A DNA stretch of 64,000 bases, taken from CAJXSD01 sp964633145. Lineage in GTDB: Bacteria; Pseudomonadota; Alphaproteobacteria; Rhodobacterales; Rhodobacteraceae. The position numbers and the translations under genes were made by a program. The notes under the pieces are model-generated. The model did no database searches. It was not told where the DNA came from and was given only the letters and a program-made list of their open reading frames with translations. This document shows, piece by piece, positions 27,279 through 36,408 of the stretch (within the stretch, counting starts at the first letter, position 1; each line of letters opens with the position of its first letter). Location of the stretch: assembly GCA_964633145.1 (NCBI GenBank), contig CAZWFE010000003.1, forward strand, positions 1-64,000. The letters run 5' to 3'.

Positions 27279-28004
27279 ATGGCGGACGGAATTCCCAACG
27301 AAAAAATTGCGCGCCATGTTGCGATCATTATGGATGGCAACGGCAGATGGGCGCAATTGCGTGGCCGTCCGCGATTATTCGGTCATCGCGCAGGTGCAAA
27401 ACGTGTGCGCGAAATTGTCGAGGCGTGCCCAGATCTGGGTGTTAAGTATTTGACAATATTTGCGTTTTCTACTGAAAACTGGAAACGCACCCAGACCGAG
27501 GTATCCGGTCTGATGTCTTTGTTCAAACGCTATATCTTGAAAGAAGCAAGTTCGCTGGCCAACGCTGGCGTTTGTGTTCGTTTTATTGGGGATCGCCATC
27601 GTTTAGAACCAACTTTGGTGACACTGATGGGCGAACTTGAGGACATGACGCAAAATAACACCCGCGTCAATTTAACCATCGCGTTGAATTATGGCGGTCG
27701 AGACGAAGTGGCACGTGCCGTCAAGCGCATGGCTGAGGATATCGAGACTGGCAAAATCTGTGCCCAAGACGTCACTGAAAACACCCTGACGCGCTATCTG
27801 GATACACATGTGTTGCCTGATCCGGATTTGGTTATTCGCACGTCCGGCGAGGCGCGGGTTTCAAATTTTCTGCTCTGGCAGGCGGCCTATTCCGAATATG
27901 AATTTGTGAAAACCCTATGGCCGGATTTCACCCGCGATATTTTTGCGCAGATCGTTGGGGATTTTGCAAAGCGGGATCGCCGATTTGGCGCGGTGAAATC
28001 ATGA
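27279..28004 (+). CDS. uppS: Undecaprenyl diphosphate synthase
   Basis: Makes the C55 carrier lipid for peptidoglycan and other glycans. The 241 residues hold catalytic Asp19 in IIMDGNGRWA, the RPRLFGHRAG stretch, FSTENWKR and the C-terminal RTSGEARVSNFLLWQ. I choose the ATG at 27279; a TTG at 27267 is possible. Its stop overlaps the cdsA start as ATGA. Confidence 0.96.
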   Translation: MADGIPNEKIARHVAIIMDGNGRWAQLRGRPRLFGHRAGAKRVREIVEACPDLGVKYLTIFAFSTENWKRTQTEVSGLMSLFKRYILKEASSLANAGVCVRFIGDRHRLEPTLVTLMGELEDMTQNNTRVNLTIALNYGGRDEVARAVKRMAEDIETGKICAQDVTENTLTRYLDTHVLPDPDLVIRTSGEARVSNFLLWQAAYSEYEFVKTLWPDFTRDIFAQIVGDFAKRDRRFGAVKS

Positions 28005-28783
28005 CATCGGGGCGCTGGAACGACCTGCGTGCGCGCATTTTATCGGCTTTGATTTTATTGGCAATCGCGGCAGGTTCACTGTGGTTGGGCCCAACCCAAT
28101 TTGGACTGTTTGTATTGGTTCTGGTCGCAGCGATGCACTGGGAATTGGCGCGTATGATTGTGACCAATGTGACGTGGCAGGGTTTTGCATCCGCTGGCGT
28201 TGCAGTCATCGCGTCGATTGGAGTGGTGTATTACCCTGACCCAGTCCAGCAGGGCGTAATTTTTGGCGTAAATGCAGTGGTACAGGCAGTGTTGGTGCGC
28301 CGTATGATAATGCGTGCGGCACTGTATTCCTGTGCGATTTTACTGGCTGGATTGGTGCTTTACCGCTTGGATGTCACCTATGGTGTTCGTGCAATATTGT
28401 GGCTGACCGGCTTGGTCGTTGTGACAGACATCGCGGGGTATTTTGCGGGCCGTATCATTGGTGGCCCCAAATTTTGGCCGCGGTTTAGCCCGAAAAAAAC
28501 ATGGTCGGGTGCCTTGGCGGGATGGGCTGCTGCGGTGGGTTTATCGGTTGCGATGCTGCCGCAAATTATACCCGACTTGGGGCTGACCTCGATTGTGGTT
28601 CTGGCGATTGTTTTGTCGTTTTGTTCCCAAATGGGCGACATTTTCGAAAGCGCAATTAAACGCAAATGCGACGTAAAAGACAGTTCAAACTTGATCCCCG
28701 GTCATGGTGGGGTATTGGACCGTATGGATGGCATTGTGGGGGCTGCATTGGCGTTTGGTTTGGTTGGACCGTGGGTTTTGTAA
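28001..28783 (+). CDS. cdsA: Phosphatidate cytidylyltransferase
   Basis: Makes CDP-diacylglycerol from phosphatidate and CTP in the inner membrane. About 260 residues with seven to eight hydrophobic helices; the C-terminal signature is complete: KRKCDVKDSSNLIPGHGG, then LDRMDG. Start overlaps uppS by four bases and dxr follows after one base, so translation is coupled through the block. Confidence 0.94.
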   Translation: MTSGRWNDLRARILSALILLAIAAGSLWLGPTQFGLFVLVLVAAMHWELARMIVTNVTWQGFASAGVAVIASIGVVYYPDPVQQGVIFGVNAVVQAVLVRRMIMRAALYSCAILLAGLVLYRLDVTYGVRAILWLTGLVVVTDIAGYFAGRIIGGPKFWPRFSPKKTWSGALAGWAAAVGLSVAMLPQIIPDLGLTSIVVLAIVLSFCSQMGDIFESAIKRKCDVKDSSNLIPGHGGVLDRMDGIVGAALAFGLVGPWVL

Positions 28784-28784
28784 T

Positions 28785-29951
28785 ATGAAACGGATCAGCA
28801 TCTTTGGCGCGACGGGATCCATTGGACAAAGCACCTTGGATATCATACGCCACGATCGTGCGGGATTTCATATCTGTGCGCTGACAGGGGCGCGTAACAT
28901 CGAACAACTGGCCCAAGACGCGATTGAGTTTGGCGCAGACTACGCGATTACATCCGTTGATGCGCTTTATGAACCGCTAAAAGATTTGTTGTCAGGCACT
29001 GGTGTGACCGCGATGGCGGGACGCGCGGCCTTGGTCGACGCGGGCGATCTGCCGGTTGATCTATGTGTCTCAGCAATCGTTGGTGCCGCTGGACTGGAAC
29101 CGGGTTACCGCGCCTTGGCCCGCGGGGCCGATTTAGCGCTTGCAAACAAAGAAAGCATGGTCGCCGCCGGCCAACTGATGAAACATACAGCTCGCAACAG
29201 TGGTGGCCAGTTATTACCGGTTGATAGCGAACATTCCGCCATTTTTCAGGCGCTGCAAGGTGAAAACCGTCAATCCGTCGAACGCGTGATTATCACTGCA
29301 TCAGGTGGTGCATTTCGGGATTGGTCGCTGGCGCAATTGCAATCGGCCACCCCAGCGCAGGCGCAGACCCATCCGAACTGGGATATGGGCCAACGCATTA
29401 CGATTGACAGTGCATCAATGTTTAATAAAGCATTGGAAGTCATTGAAGCGAAAGAGTTATTCGATTTATCGCCCGATCAAATAGAAGTGGTCATTCACCC
29501 CCAATCCCTGATCCATTCGGTTGTTGGGTTTTGTGATGCAGGCATGATGGCCCATATCGGGCCGCATGACATGCGTCACGCAATTGCCTATGCAATGTAT
29601 TATCCCAACCGTCCTGCACTGACATTGGAACGGTTGGATTTGGCCAAAATTGGCCGTTTGGATTTCATGGAACCCGATCGCGCAAAATACCCTGCGCTGG
29701 ATCTGGCGTATCATGTGATGCAACAGGGCGGGCTGATGGGGGCCGCATTTAACGCGGCCAAGGAAACGGCGCTGGATGCCTTTATCGCGGGTCAAATTGG
29801 TTTTTTAACCATGTCGCAGGTTGTCAAACAGGTATTGGACCACCTATCTATTGATACAGCGACCACATCTGACCCGTTGGATTTGGACAATATTTTGGCG
29901 ATGGACGCTTTGGCGCGCACTGTTGCTTTCGACGAAATTAATAAGATTTAA
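28785..29951 (+). CDS. dxr: 1-deoxy-D-xylulose 5-phosphate reductoisomerase
   Basis: First committed step of the MEP isoprenoid pathway, making MEP with NADPH. The 388 residues show the NADPH loop GATGSIGQSTLDII, the metal site PVDSEHSAIFQ and the flexible loop region HPNWDMGQRITIDSASM. It provides precursors for the uppS product encoded just upstream. The start is 1 base after the cdsA stop. Confidence 0.96.
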   Translation: MKRISIFGATGSIGQSTLDIIRHDRAGFHICALTGARNIEQLAQDAIEFGADYAITSVDALYEPLKDLLSGTGVTAMAGRAALVDAGDLPVDLCVSAIVGAAGLEPGYRALARGADLALANKESMVAAGQLMKHTARNSGGQLLPVDSEHSAIFQALQGENRQSVERVIITASGGAFRDWSLAQLQSATPAQAQTHPNWDMGQRITIDSASMFNKALEVIEAKELFDLSPDQIEVVIHPQSLIHSVVGFCDAGMMAHIGPHDMRHAIAYAMYYPNRPALTLERLDLAKIGRLDFMEPDRAKYPALDLAYHVMQQGGLMGAAFNAAKETALDAFIAGQIGFLTMSQVVKQVLDHLSIDTATTSDPLDLDNILAMDALARTVAFDEINKI

Positions 29952-29965
29952 GGTAGGGATATCTG

Positions 29966-31312
29966 TTGGAATTTGCGTCCGTCTTACCCGCATTTGGAAA
30001 CTTTGGCTTTACGATATTGGCCTTTGTTGTCAGCTTGTCCATTATTGTGTTCGTTCATGAATTTGGCCATTACATTGTGGGCCGCTGGTCAGGGATCAAG
30101 GCGGATGTTTTTTCGCTGGGTTTTGGTCCGGTCGTGGCATCGCGTGTTGATCGTCATGGAACACAGTGGCAATTCGCACTGTTGCCCTTTGGGGGCTATG
30201 TTAAATTCAAGGGCGATAAATCCGCCGCAAGCGCGCCTGACGGCGAGGTGTTGCAAACCCTAGACCCATCGGAATTACGCGACACAATGCATGGCGCACC
30301 CTTGTGGGCGCGGGCGGCCACCGTTGCGGCGGGGCCTGTGTTTAATTTCATTTTCTCAATCGCGTTGTTTTTTGCCCTGTCGCTAAACGAAGGTACCGTA
30401 AAATTGCCGCTAAGCGTCGGCAAGATTTATGATCTGCCACATATGGGTGAACTGCAGGTGGGCGATACATTGCTGTCTGTCGACGGCATCGACGCGCCGC
30501 AAACCGATGACGTTGGCGATTTCTTTGCCGATATTCGCCAATCGACCACATTTCCGTTGATGCCCTATCGCGTGGAACGTGATGGGGTGGTGATGACTGT
30601 GGACGGACCCAGCATGGACCCCGCGCGTGTCGATCGTCTGATCCCGCGGTCCGCCGCGATAGAGGCGGGGCTAGATATTGGCGATGTGATCACCGCGGTC
30701 AATGGACAAGACATTTATTCATTTTCACGCTTGAAAGAATTGGTCGAAGGATCCGAAGGCAAACCCCTGACGTTGAACATTTGGCGCAATGGTCAAGAAT
30801 TTGAAACCATTTTGCAGCCCAAACGCAGTGATGAACAAAAAGCTGATGGATCATTCGTCACGTACTGGCGGATCGGCATTGTTGGCACGGTTTATTCATT
30901 TGAACCCGCAAATGGTGCCGTTGGGGTGTGGGATGCGTTTGGCTATAGTTTGGCAAATACCTACCGCATCATGGAGGGATCTGTCTCAGGCCTGTATCAC
31001 GTGTTTTCGGGCGCGATCAGCAGTTGCAACTTGTCTGGACCGATTGGAATTGCCGAAACCACGGGGCAAATGGCCCAGCAAAGCGGCATGGATTTATTGT
31101 GGTTCATTGCCATGTTGTCCACCGCGATTGGTATGGTCAATTTGTTCCCGATTCCTGTTTTGGATGGGGGACACTTGGTGTTTTACGCCTATGAGGCGGT
31201 GTTCAGAAAACCCCCAAATCCAAAATTTATGAATGGTTTAATGTCCGCTGGCTTGACCTTGATTTTGGCTTTCATGTTGTTTGCCATATTTAACGACATT
31301 TTCTGCCCATAA
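29966..31312 (+). CDS. rseP: Site-2 intramembrane zinc protease RseP
   Basis: Cleaves membrane substrates such as anti-sigma factors and leftover signal peptides. The 448 residues have HEFGH at residues 31-35 in the first helix, PDZ-like domains in the middle (DRLIPRSAAIEAGLDIGD), and the second catalytic motif NLFPIPVLDGGH in a C-terminal helix. The start is a TTG with AGGGAT upstream. It stands between dxr and bamA, the conserved order. Confidence 0.94.
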   Translation: MEFASVLPAFGNFGFTILAFVVSLSIIVFVHEFGHYIVGRWSGIKADVFSLGFGPVVASRVDRHGTQWQFALLPFGGYVKFKGDKSAASAPDGEVLQTLDPSELRDTMHGAPLWARAATVAAGPVFNFIFSIALFFALSLNEGTVKLPLSVGKIYDLPHMGELQVGDTLLSVDGIDAPQTDDVGDFFADIRQSTTFPLMPYRVERDGVVMTVDGPSMDPARVDRLIPRSAAIEAGLDIGDVITAVNGQDIYSFSRLKELVEGSEGKPLTLNIWRNGQEFETILQPKRSDEQKADGSFVTYWRIGIVGTVYSFEPANGAVGVWDAFGYSLANTYRIMEGSVSGLYHVFSGAISSCNLSGPIGIAETTGQMAQQSGMDLLWFIAMLSTAIGMVNLFPIPVLDGGHLVFYAYEAVFRKPPNPKFMNGLMSAGLTLILAFMLFAIFNDIFCP

Positions 31313-31349
31313 TTGTGGCGCAAATCCTGCAATACGGGGCATTGGCATT

Positions 31350-31378
31350 TTGACAAAGCCCCGTGAACACGATACCTA
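31350..31378 (+). promoter_or_regulatory. Candidate promoter for bamA
   Basis: A perfect -35 box, TTGACA, a 17-base spacer and TACCTA as a weaker -10 box, in the 94-base gap before bamA. Strain-independent sigma-70 logic only; no experimental support. Confidence 0.4.
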
Positions 31379-31406
31379 GGACTTAGGTTTTTGGCAGGAG
31401 TGCGCA

Positions 31407-33710
31407 ATGCAATTCAAACAGCGGGTTCATCGAACAGGACGGGGCAAAATTTTGGCGGCGGCTTTGATCGCGTCGGTCAGCTTTGCGCAGGCAACACAGG
31501 CGCAAAATTTCACCCTAGGTGGGATCAGTGTTGTTGGGAATAAACGCATTGAAACATCGACCATTCAAACCTATGCCGGACTAGAACGTGGCCAATCGGT
31601 TTCAATGGGCGATTTGAACGCCGCCTATCAGCGTATCTTGGACAGTGGTCTGTTTGAAACAGTTGAAATGACACCGCGTGGCAATCAGGTGGTGATTGAG
31701 GTCAAAGAATACCCAACGATCAACCGAATTAATTTCGAAGGCAACCAGCGTCTGGGCGACGAAGTGTTGTCCAGCTTGGTCCAATCGCGCCCACGTTTGG
31801 TGTTTAACCCCAAAACAGCCGAAGCCGACCGCGCCGCAATTGCCAAAGCCTATGCCGATAGCGGTCGTTTGGCCGCAAAAATCACGCCTAAGATCATTCG
31901 CCAATCTGACAACCGTGTGGATTTGGTATTCGAAGTGTTCGAAGGCGGCATTGTTGAGATCGCAAAAATCGGGTTTGTCGGTAATAAATCCTATTCCGAT
32001 CGCCGTCTGCGCCGTGTTTTGGGCACCAAGCAGGCAGGGTTTTTCCGCACATTTGTGAAATCAGATACCTTTATCGCGGATCGGATCGAATTCGATAAAC
32101 AGGTATTGACCGATTTTTACCAATCCCGTGGCTATGTTGATTTCCGTGTAAACAACGTGAATGCGGAATTGGCCCAAGAAAAAGACGCCTATTTCCTGAA
32201 TTTCAACATCCGCGAAGGCCAGCAATTCAAATTTGGGTCGGTGCGCGTGACCTCTGATCTGCGCGATGTGGATGCAGCGGATTTTCAGTCGGCATTGAAA
32301 CTGGACAGCGGTGATATTTATTCGCCAGTTGCCTTGGAAACAAACATTTCCCGTCTGGAACGCAAGGCGATGCTGGACGGGTTGGATTTCGTTCGTGTGA
32401 CACCGCGTGTGACCCGCAATGATCGTGACCTGACGCTGGATGTCGATTTTGTTTTGGAACGCGGCGAACGTATCTTTGTGGAACGCATTGATATTTCTGG
32501 CAATACGTCAACTTTGGATCGCGTGATCCGCCGTCAATTCCGCGTGGCCGAAGGCGATCCCTTTAACCCGCGCGAAATCCGTGCTGCGGCGGAACGTATC
32601 CGTGCGCTTGGATATTTTGGAACCTCTGACGTCAACGCCCGCGAAGGGTCGTCGCCCGAACAGGTTGTTGTGGATGTGAAAGTGTCAGAAGAGCCCACAG
32701 GCAACCTGTCGTTTGGGGCGACCTATTCGGTCAGTTCGGGCGCGGGGTTATTGTTGGAATATTCTGAACGCAATTTCCTAGGCCGCGGTCAGCAGCTGAA
32801 TTTCGCAATCAACAGTGGGGTTGATAACCGCCTGTATGAATTGAAATTTGCGGAACCTGCGTTTTTACATGATGATTTGCGCTTTGGCTTGGATTTGTCG
32901 TTCAAAGAAACCGATAACCAAAACGCAGCCTATGACACCCGTGTTGCGCGGTTTCAGCCCAGTTTGACATTCCCCATCAGCGCCGCGTCGAAACTATCGG
33001 TGCGCACGACGGCCGAATATTCCGAACTGAGCGATGCGGGAACCGTGGGTGACGTGATTGACGCGGATGTCGAACGGGGACGGGTGAACAATGTGTCCTT
33101 GGGCTATACCTATACCTATGACACGCGTTTGACTGCGTTGGATAGCAAAGCAGGCGTATTATTCCAAATCGGCCAAGATTTCGGCGGGCTAGATGGCGGC
33201 GATCGTCACATCCAAACCACTGGCCGCGTGATCGCCCAGAACAAAGTGTGGAACGAAGAATTGACCCTGCGCGCCACGGTTGAGGCAGGGTTATTGTCCT
33301 ATCAAACAGGGGCTAGCCGCGTCACCGACCGGTTTTTCCTAGGCCCATCTAAATTGCGCGGTTTTTACCCCGCAGGTGTCGGCCCGCGCGAAGTTGATGG
33401 CGCGATCAATGATGCATTGGGCGGCGAACGCTTCGCCGTTGCCCGCCTAGAGGCGGAATTCCCGATTGGCTTGCCCGAAGAATATGGCATTTCGGGTGGT
33501 GTGTTTTACGATATCGGCAACCTGTGGTCATCGGGCGCATCGGATGAGCATATCGAATACGATGATGGTGCATGGCGGCACGTTGTTGGGGCATCCATTT
33601 TCTGGAATACGCCAATTGGACCGCTGCGGTTCAACTTTACCAATGCCATCAAAAAACAATCTTTGGACGAAGAGCAAACCTTTGATCTGACATTCGCGAC
33701 TGGGTTTTAA
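31407..33710 (+). CDS. bamA: Outer membrane protein assembly factor BamA
   Basis: Central component of the machine that inserts beta-barrel proteins in the outer membrane. The 767 residues start with a signal peptide ending near TQAQN, then five POTRA domains to about residue 430, and a 16-strand barrel. The barrel carries the conserved VRGF-type loop as KLRGFYPAGVGPR and ends in a terminal aromatic residue (ATGF), the expected beta-signal. It overlaps the skp start by one base. Confidence 0.95.
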   Translation: MQFKQRVHRTGRGKILAAALIASVSFAQATQAQNFTLGGISVVGNKRIETSTIQTYAGLERGQSVSMGDLNAAYQRILDSGLFETVEMTPRGNQVVIEVKEYPTINRINFEGNQRLGDEVLSSLVQSRPRLVFNPKTAEADRAAIAKAYADSGRLAAKITPKIIRQSDNRVDLVFEVFEGGIVEIAKIGFVGNKSYSDRRLRRVLGTKQAGFFRTFVKSDTFIADRIEFDKQVLTDFYQSRGYVDFRVNNVNAELAQEKDAYFLNFNIREGQQFKFGSVRVTSDLRDVDAADFQSALKLDSGDIYSPVALETNISRLERKAMLDGLDFVRVTPRVTRNDRDLTLDVDFVLERGERIFVERIDISGNTSTLDRVIRRQFRVAEGDPFNPREIRAAAERIRALGYFGTSDVNAREGSSPEQVVVDVKVSEEPTGNLSFGATYSVSSGAGLLLEYSERNFLGRGQQLNFAINSGVDNRLYELKFAEPAFLHDDLRFGLDLSFKETDNQNAAYDTRVARFQPSLTFPISAASKLSVRTTAEYSELSDAGTVGDVIDADVERGRVNNVSLGYTYTYDTRLTALDSKAGVLFQIGQDFGGLDGGDRHIQTTGRVIAQNKVWNEELTLRATVEAGLLSYQTGASRVTDRFFLGPSKLRGFYPAGVGPREVDGAINDALGGERFAVARLEAEFPIGLPEEYGISGGVFYDIGNLWSSGASDEHIEYDDGAWRHVVGASIFWNTPIGPLRFNFTNAIKKQSLDEEQTFDLTFATGF

Positions 33711-34261
33711 TGATACGCAGCTTGGTCATATTTGCACTGGCGTGTTGTCTGGGTCTGACCCCGATGCAGGTGCCGGCGCAGGATGGCGTCAAGCCGGTGT
33801 TGACCATCGATTGGCTGACGTTTTTGCGTGAAACCCAATACGGTCGCCGGCTTGCCGCCGAATTTCAGGCCGAAAAGGATGCCTTGCAAGCGGAATGGGA
33901 TCGCATCGAATTAGAGTTGTCGCAGGAAGAAGAAGAGCTGGTGCGCCAACGACAAATCGTATCAGCAGAAGAGTTTCGCGCTCTGTCTAAGGCCTTTGAT
34001 CAGAAAGTCGTCGCCGTGCGCCGTGAACAACGCGAACGTCGCGCTGAATTGCCGGAAAAGGAAATGGCCTATAGCCGCGCGCTGTTACAAGCCGCAGGGC
34101 CAATTTTATTCGAACTGGTCCAGCAAAATGGCGCATCTGTTTTGATCGATAAACGCAATGTTTTGGTTGATTTGTCATCGGTTGATGTCACACGTCAAGC
34201 GATCCAAGAAATGGACCGTCGCATCGGTGATGGAACGACACAAACGCCAACAGCTGAATGA
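33710..34261 (+). CDS. skp: OmpH/Skp family periplasmic chaperone
   Basis: Holds unfolded outer-membrane proteins on the way to BamA. The 183 residues start with a signal peptide (MIRSLVIFALACCLGLTP...PAQ) followed by a long, charged alpha-helical region (about 60-130: EFQAEKDALQAEWDRIELE and RREQRERRAELPEKEM), the coiled-coil tentacles. Start overlaps the bamA stop by one base. The name is by family and position. Confidence 0.88.
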   Translation: MIRSLVIFALACCLGLTPMQVPAQDGVKPVLTIDWLTFLRETQYGRRLAAEFQAEKDALQAEWDRIELELSQEEEELVRQRQIVSAEEFRALSKAFDQKVVAVRREQRERRAELPEKEMAYSRALLQAAGPILFELVQQNGASVLIDKRNVLVDLSSVDVTRQAIQEMDRRIGDGTTQTPTAE

Positions 34262-34325
34262 ACCGCTTGCGCCATTCGTCTAGGCTTGCTAGGGACGGTG
34301 CAAAATATACAAAAGGATCTTTTTC

Positions 34326-34793
34326 ATGACCGAGGACCTAAAAACAGCTGACATTCAGTTGATCCAACGCATTTTGCCCCACCGCTATCCATTTTTGTTG
34401 GTTGACCGTGTGGTTGATATCAATGGCACAACCTCGGCTACGGGGATCAAAAACGTCACGATGAACGAACCGCATTTTCAGGGACATTTCCCTGGCACGC
34501 CCATCATGCCCGGCGTCACAATCGTCGAGGCGATGGCGCAAACGGCGGCTGTTATGGTCGGCGCATCGCTGGGTTTGGCAGACAAAGAAATGTTGATTTA
34601 TTTCATGGGCATCGACAAATGCAAATTCCGCCGCAAAGTCATTCCGGGCGATGTGTTGGAAATGAAATTGGAAACGCTGCGTGGTAAACCGGGTGGCAAG
34701 GTTTGGAAATTCCAAGGCGTTGCAACTGTCGATGGCGACATGGCGGCCGAGGCTGAATTCACCGCAATGATGGATTTGCCACAAGGGGCATAA
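34326..34793 (+). CDS. fabZ: 3-hydroxyacyl-ACP dehydratase FabZ
   Basis: Dehydrates 3-hydroxyacyl-ACP in fatty acid elongation. The 155 residues of hotdog fold have the catalytic histidine in PHFQGHFPGTPIMPG and the glutamate in VTIVEAMAQTA, preceded by the HRYPFLLVDRV start. It shares the 3-hydroxyacyl-ACP pool with LpxA, encoded one base downstream. Confidence 0.96.
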   Translation: MTEDLKTADIQLIQRILPHRYPFLLVDRVVDINGTTSATGIKNVTMNEPHFQGHFPGTPIMPGVTIVEAMAQTAAVMVGASLGLADKEMLIYFMGIDKCKFRRKVIPGDVLEMKLETLRGKPGGKVWKFQGVATVDGDMAAEAEFTAMMDLPQGA

Positions 34794-34794
34794 T

Positions 34795-35583
34795 ATGCAA
34801 AACGCAGACATTCATCCGTCAGCCGTGATTGAACAGGGCGCTGTCATCGGGCAGGGCTGTTCGATTGGGCCGTTTTGTCATATCGGCCCAAATGTGGTGC
34901 TGCATGATAATGTCACATTGAAAAGCCATGTTGTCGTCACGGGCCAGACGGAAATTGGGTCAGGCACGACGGTGTATTCCTTTGCAGTATTGGGCGAAAT
35001 TCCGCAGGACAAAAAATTTAACGGCGAAGAAACCAAATTGATTATTGGTGAACGCAACCGTATCCGCGAACATGTCACGATGAACACCGGCACCCAAGGC
35101 GGTGGGGGTGTGACGCGCGTTGGAAATGATGGTTTGTTTATGGCGGGCTGTCATGTGGCCCATGATGTGATTATCGGCGATCGTGTCGTTTTGGTAAACT
35201 CGGCTGCTGTTGCAGGCCATTGTGTTCTAGAAGATGACGTCATCATTGGCGGTCTGTCAGGGATCCACCAATTTGTGCGGATCGGACAGGGCGCCATTAT
35301 CGGTGCTGTGACAATGGTGACAAATGATGTCATTCCTTATGGGTTGGTTCAGGCCCCGCGTGGGGAACTGGATGGATTGAACCTTGTTGGTTTGAAACGC
35401 AAAGGTGTCGCGCGCAGTGACATCACCGCGCTGCGTGCTGCATTTCAAATGCTGGCCCAAGGCGAGGGAACATTTCAAAATCGCGCCAGTCGTTTGGGGG
35501 ATGACACGGACAGCGATTATGTAAAACAGATTGTAAATTTCATATTAGCAGACAGCGATCGTTCTTTCTTAACACCTGGATAA
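34795..35583 (+). CDS. lpxA: UDP-N-acetylglucosamine acyltransferase
   Basis: First step of lipid A synthesis, O-acylating UDP-GlcNAc. The 262 residues form a left-handed beta-helix of hexapeptide repeats (IHPSAVIEQGAVIGQG, then VIGDRVVLVNS) with the catalytic histidine in CHVAHD and a C-terminal helical domain (VARSDITALRAAF). Cytoplasmic trimer. It starts right after the fabZ stop. Confidence 0.96.
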   Translation: MQNADIHPSAVIEQGAVIGQGCSIGPFCHIGPNVVLHDNVTLKSHVVVTGQTEIGSGTTVYSFAVLGEIPQDKKFNGEETKLIIGERNRIREHVTMNTGTQGGGGVTRVGNDGLFMAGCHVAHDVIIGDRVVLVNSAAVAGHCVLEDDVIIGGLSGIHQFVRIGQGAIIGAVTMVTNDVIPYGLVQAPRGELDGLNLVGLKRKGVARSDITALRAAFQMLAQGEGTFQNRASRLGDDTDSDYVKQIVNFILADSDRSFLTPG

Positions 35584-35586
35584 ATT

Positions 35587-36408
35587 ATGCCCCACACCAT
35601 TGCCATTCTATCGGGAACCGGCCAATTGCCGGTGATGATCCATCAACGCTATGCGGGGGCAATCGGGGTAACCTTTGCTGGGGCTGATCATAAATTATCC
35701 AAGGATACCGGTGTCGTGGTCGAACATCGGTTCGAACGGATGGGCGAATTATTCGATGATCTGCGCCAGCGTGGTGTGACCGATATAGTGATGGCAGGCG
35801 CGATGTCACGTCCTGAATTTGACACAGACAAGCTGGATCCATTTACCGCGAATGTTCTGCCAAATTTGGCCCAAGCGATGAGCAAGGGCGATGATAACGT
35901 CCTGCGGTTTTTGATCAAGATGATCGAAGGGCAGGGGTTTCACGTCGTGGGCGCACATGAATTGATCCCTGAACTTACCCTGCCAGAGGGCATATACAGC
36001 GGTGACCCCCATCTTGAGGCACATCTGCGCGACATAGGGGTGGGTGACAGATTGCTAGATACACTTGCACCCTTTGACATCGGCCAAGCTGTCGTGATCG
36101 AAGGTGGCCTGACACTGGGCATCGAAACGCTGCAAGGGACCAAAGCGTTGCTGGACTTTGTCGCACATTCAAACCCGAAACTGCGCCGAAACCCGCGTGG
36201 TGTTTTAATCAAACGCCCCAAAACGGGTCAGGATTTGCGTGTTGATATGCCCGCGATTGGCCCATCCACCATCGACCAAGTGTTCGAGGCTGGATTGGCT
36301 GGCATCGTAATTGCACCCAACCGTGTGGTCGTGGTTGACCGCGATACGGTATTGGCCAAAGCCAAGGATAAGGGTGTATTCATTTGGGCAAAGGATCCCA
36401 CATGTTAA
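35587..36408 (+). CDS. lpxI: UDP-2,3-diacylglucosamine diphosphatase LpxI
   Basis: Alternative to LpxH: hydrolyses UDP-2,3-diacylglucosamine to lipid X and UMP. The 273 residues are a DUF1009 protein: IAILSGTGQLPVM, VMAGAMSRPEF and the C-terminal KTGQDLRVDMPAIGPSTI. The position between lpxA and lpxB is the known LpxI location in alphaproteobacteria. It overlaps the lpxB start by seven bases. Confidence 0.93.
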   Translation: MPHTIAILSGTGQLPVMIHQRYAGAIGVTFAGADHKLSKDTGVVVEHRFERMGELFDDLRQRGVTDIVMAGAMSRPEFDTDKLDPFTANVLPNLAQAMSKGDDNVLRFLIKMIEGQGFHVVGAHELIPELTLPEGIYSGDPHLEAHLRDIGVGDRLLDTLAPFDIGQAVVIEGGLTLGIETLQGTKALLDFVAHSNPKLRRNPRGVLIKRPKTGQDLRVDMPAIGPSTIDQVFEAGLAGIVIAPNRVVVVDRDTVLAKAKDKGVFIWAKDPTC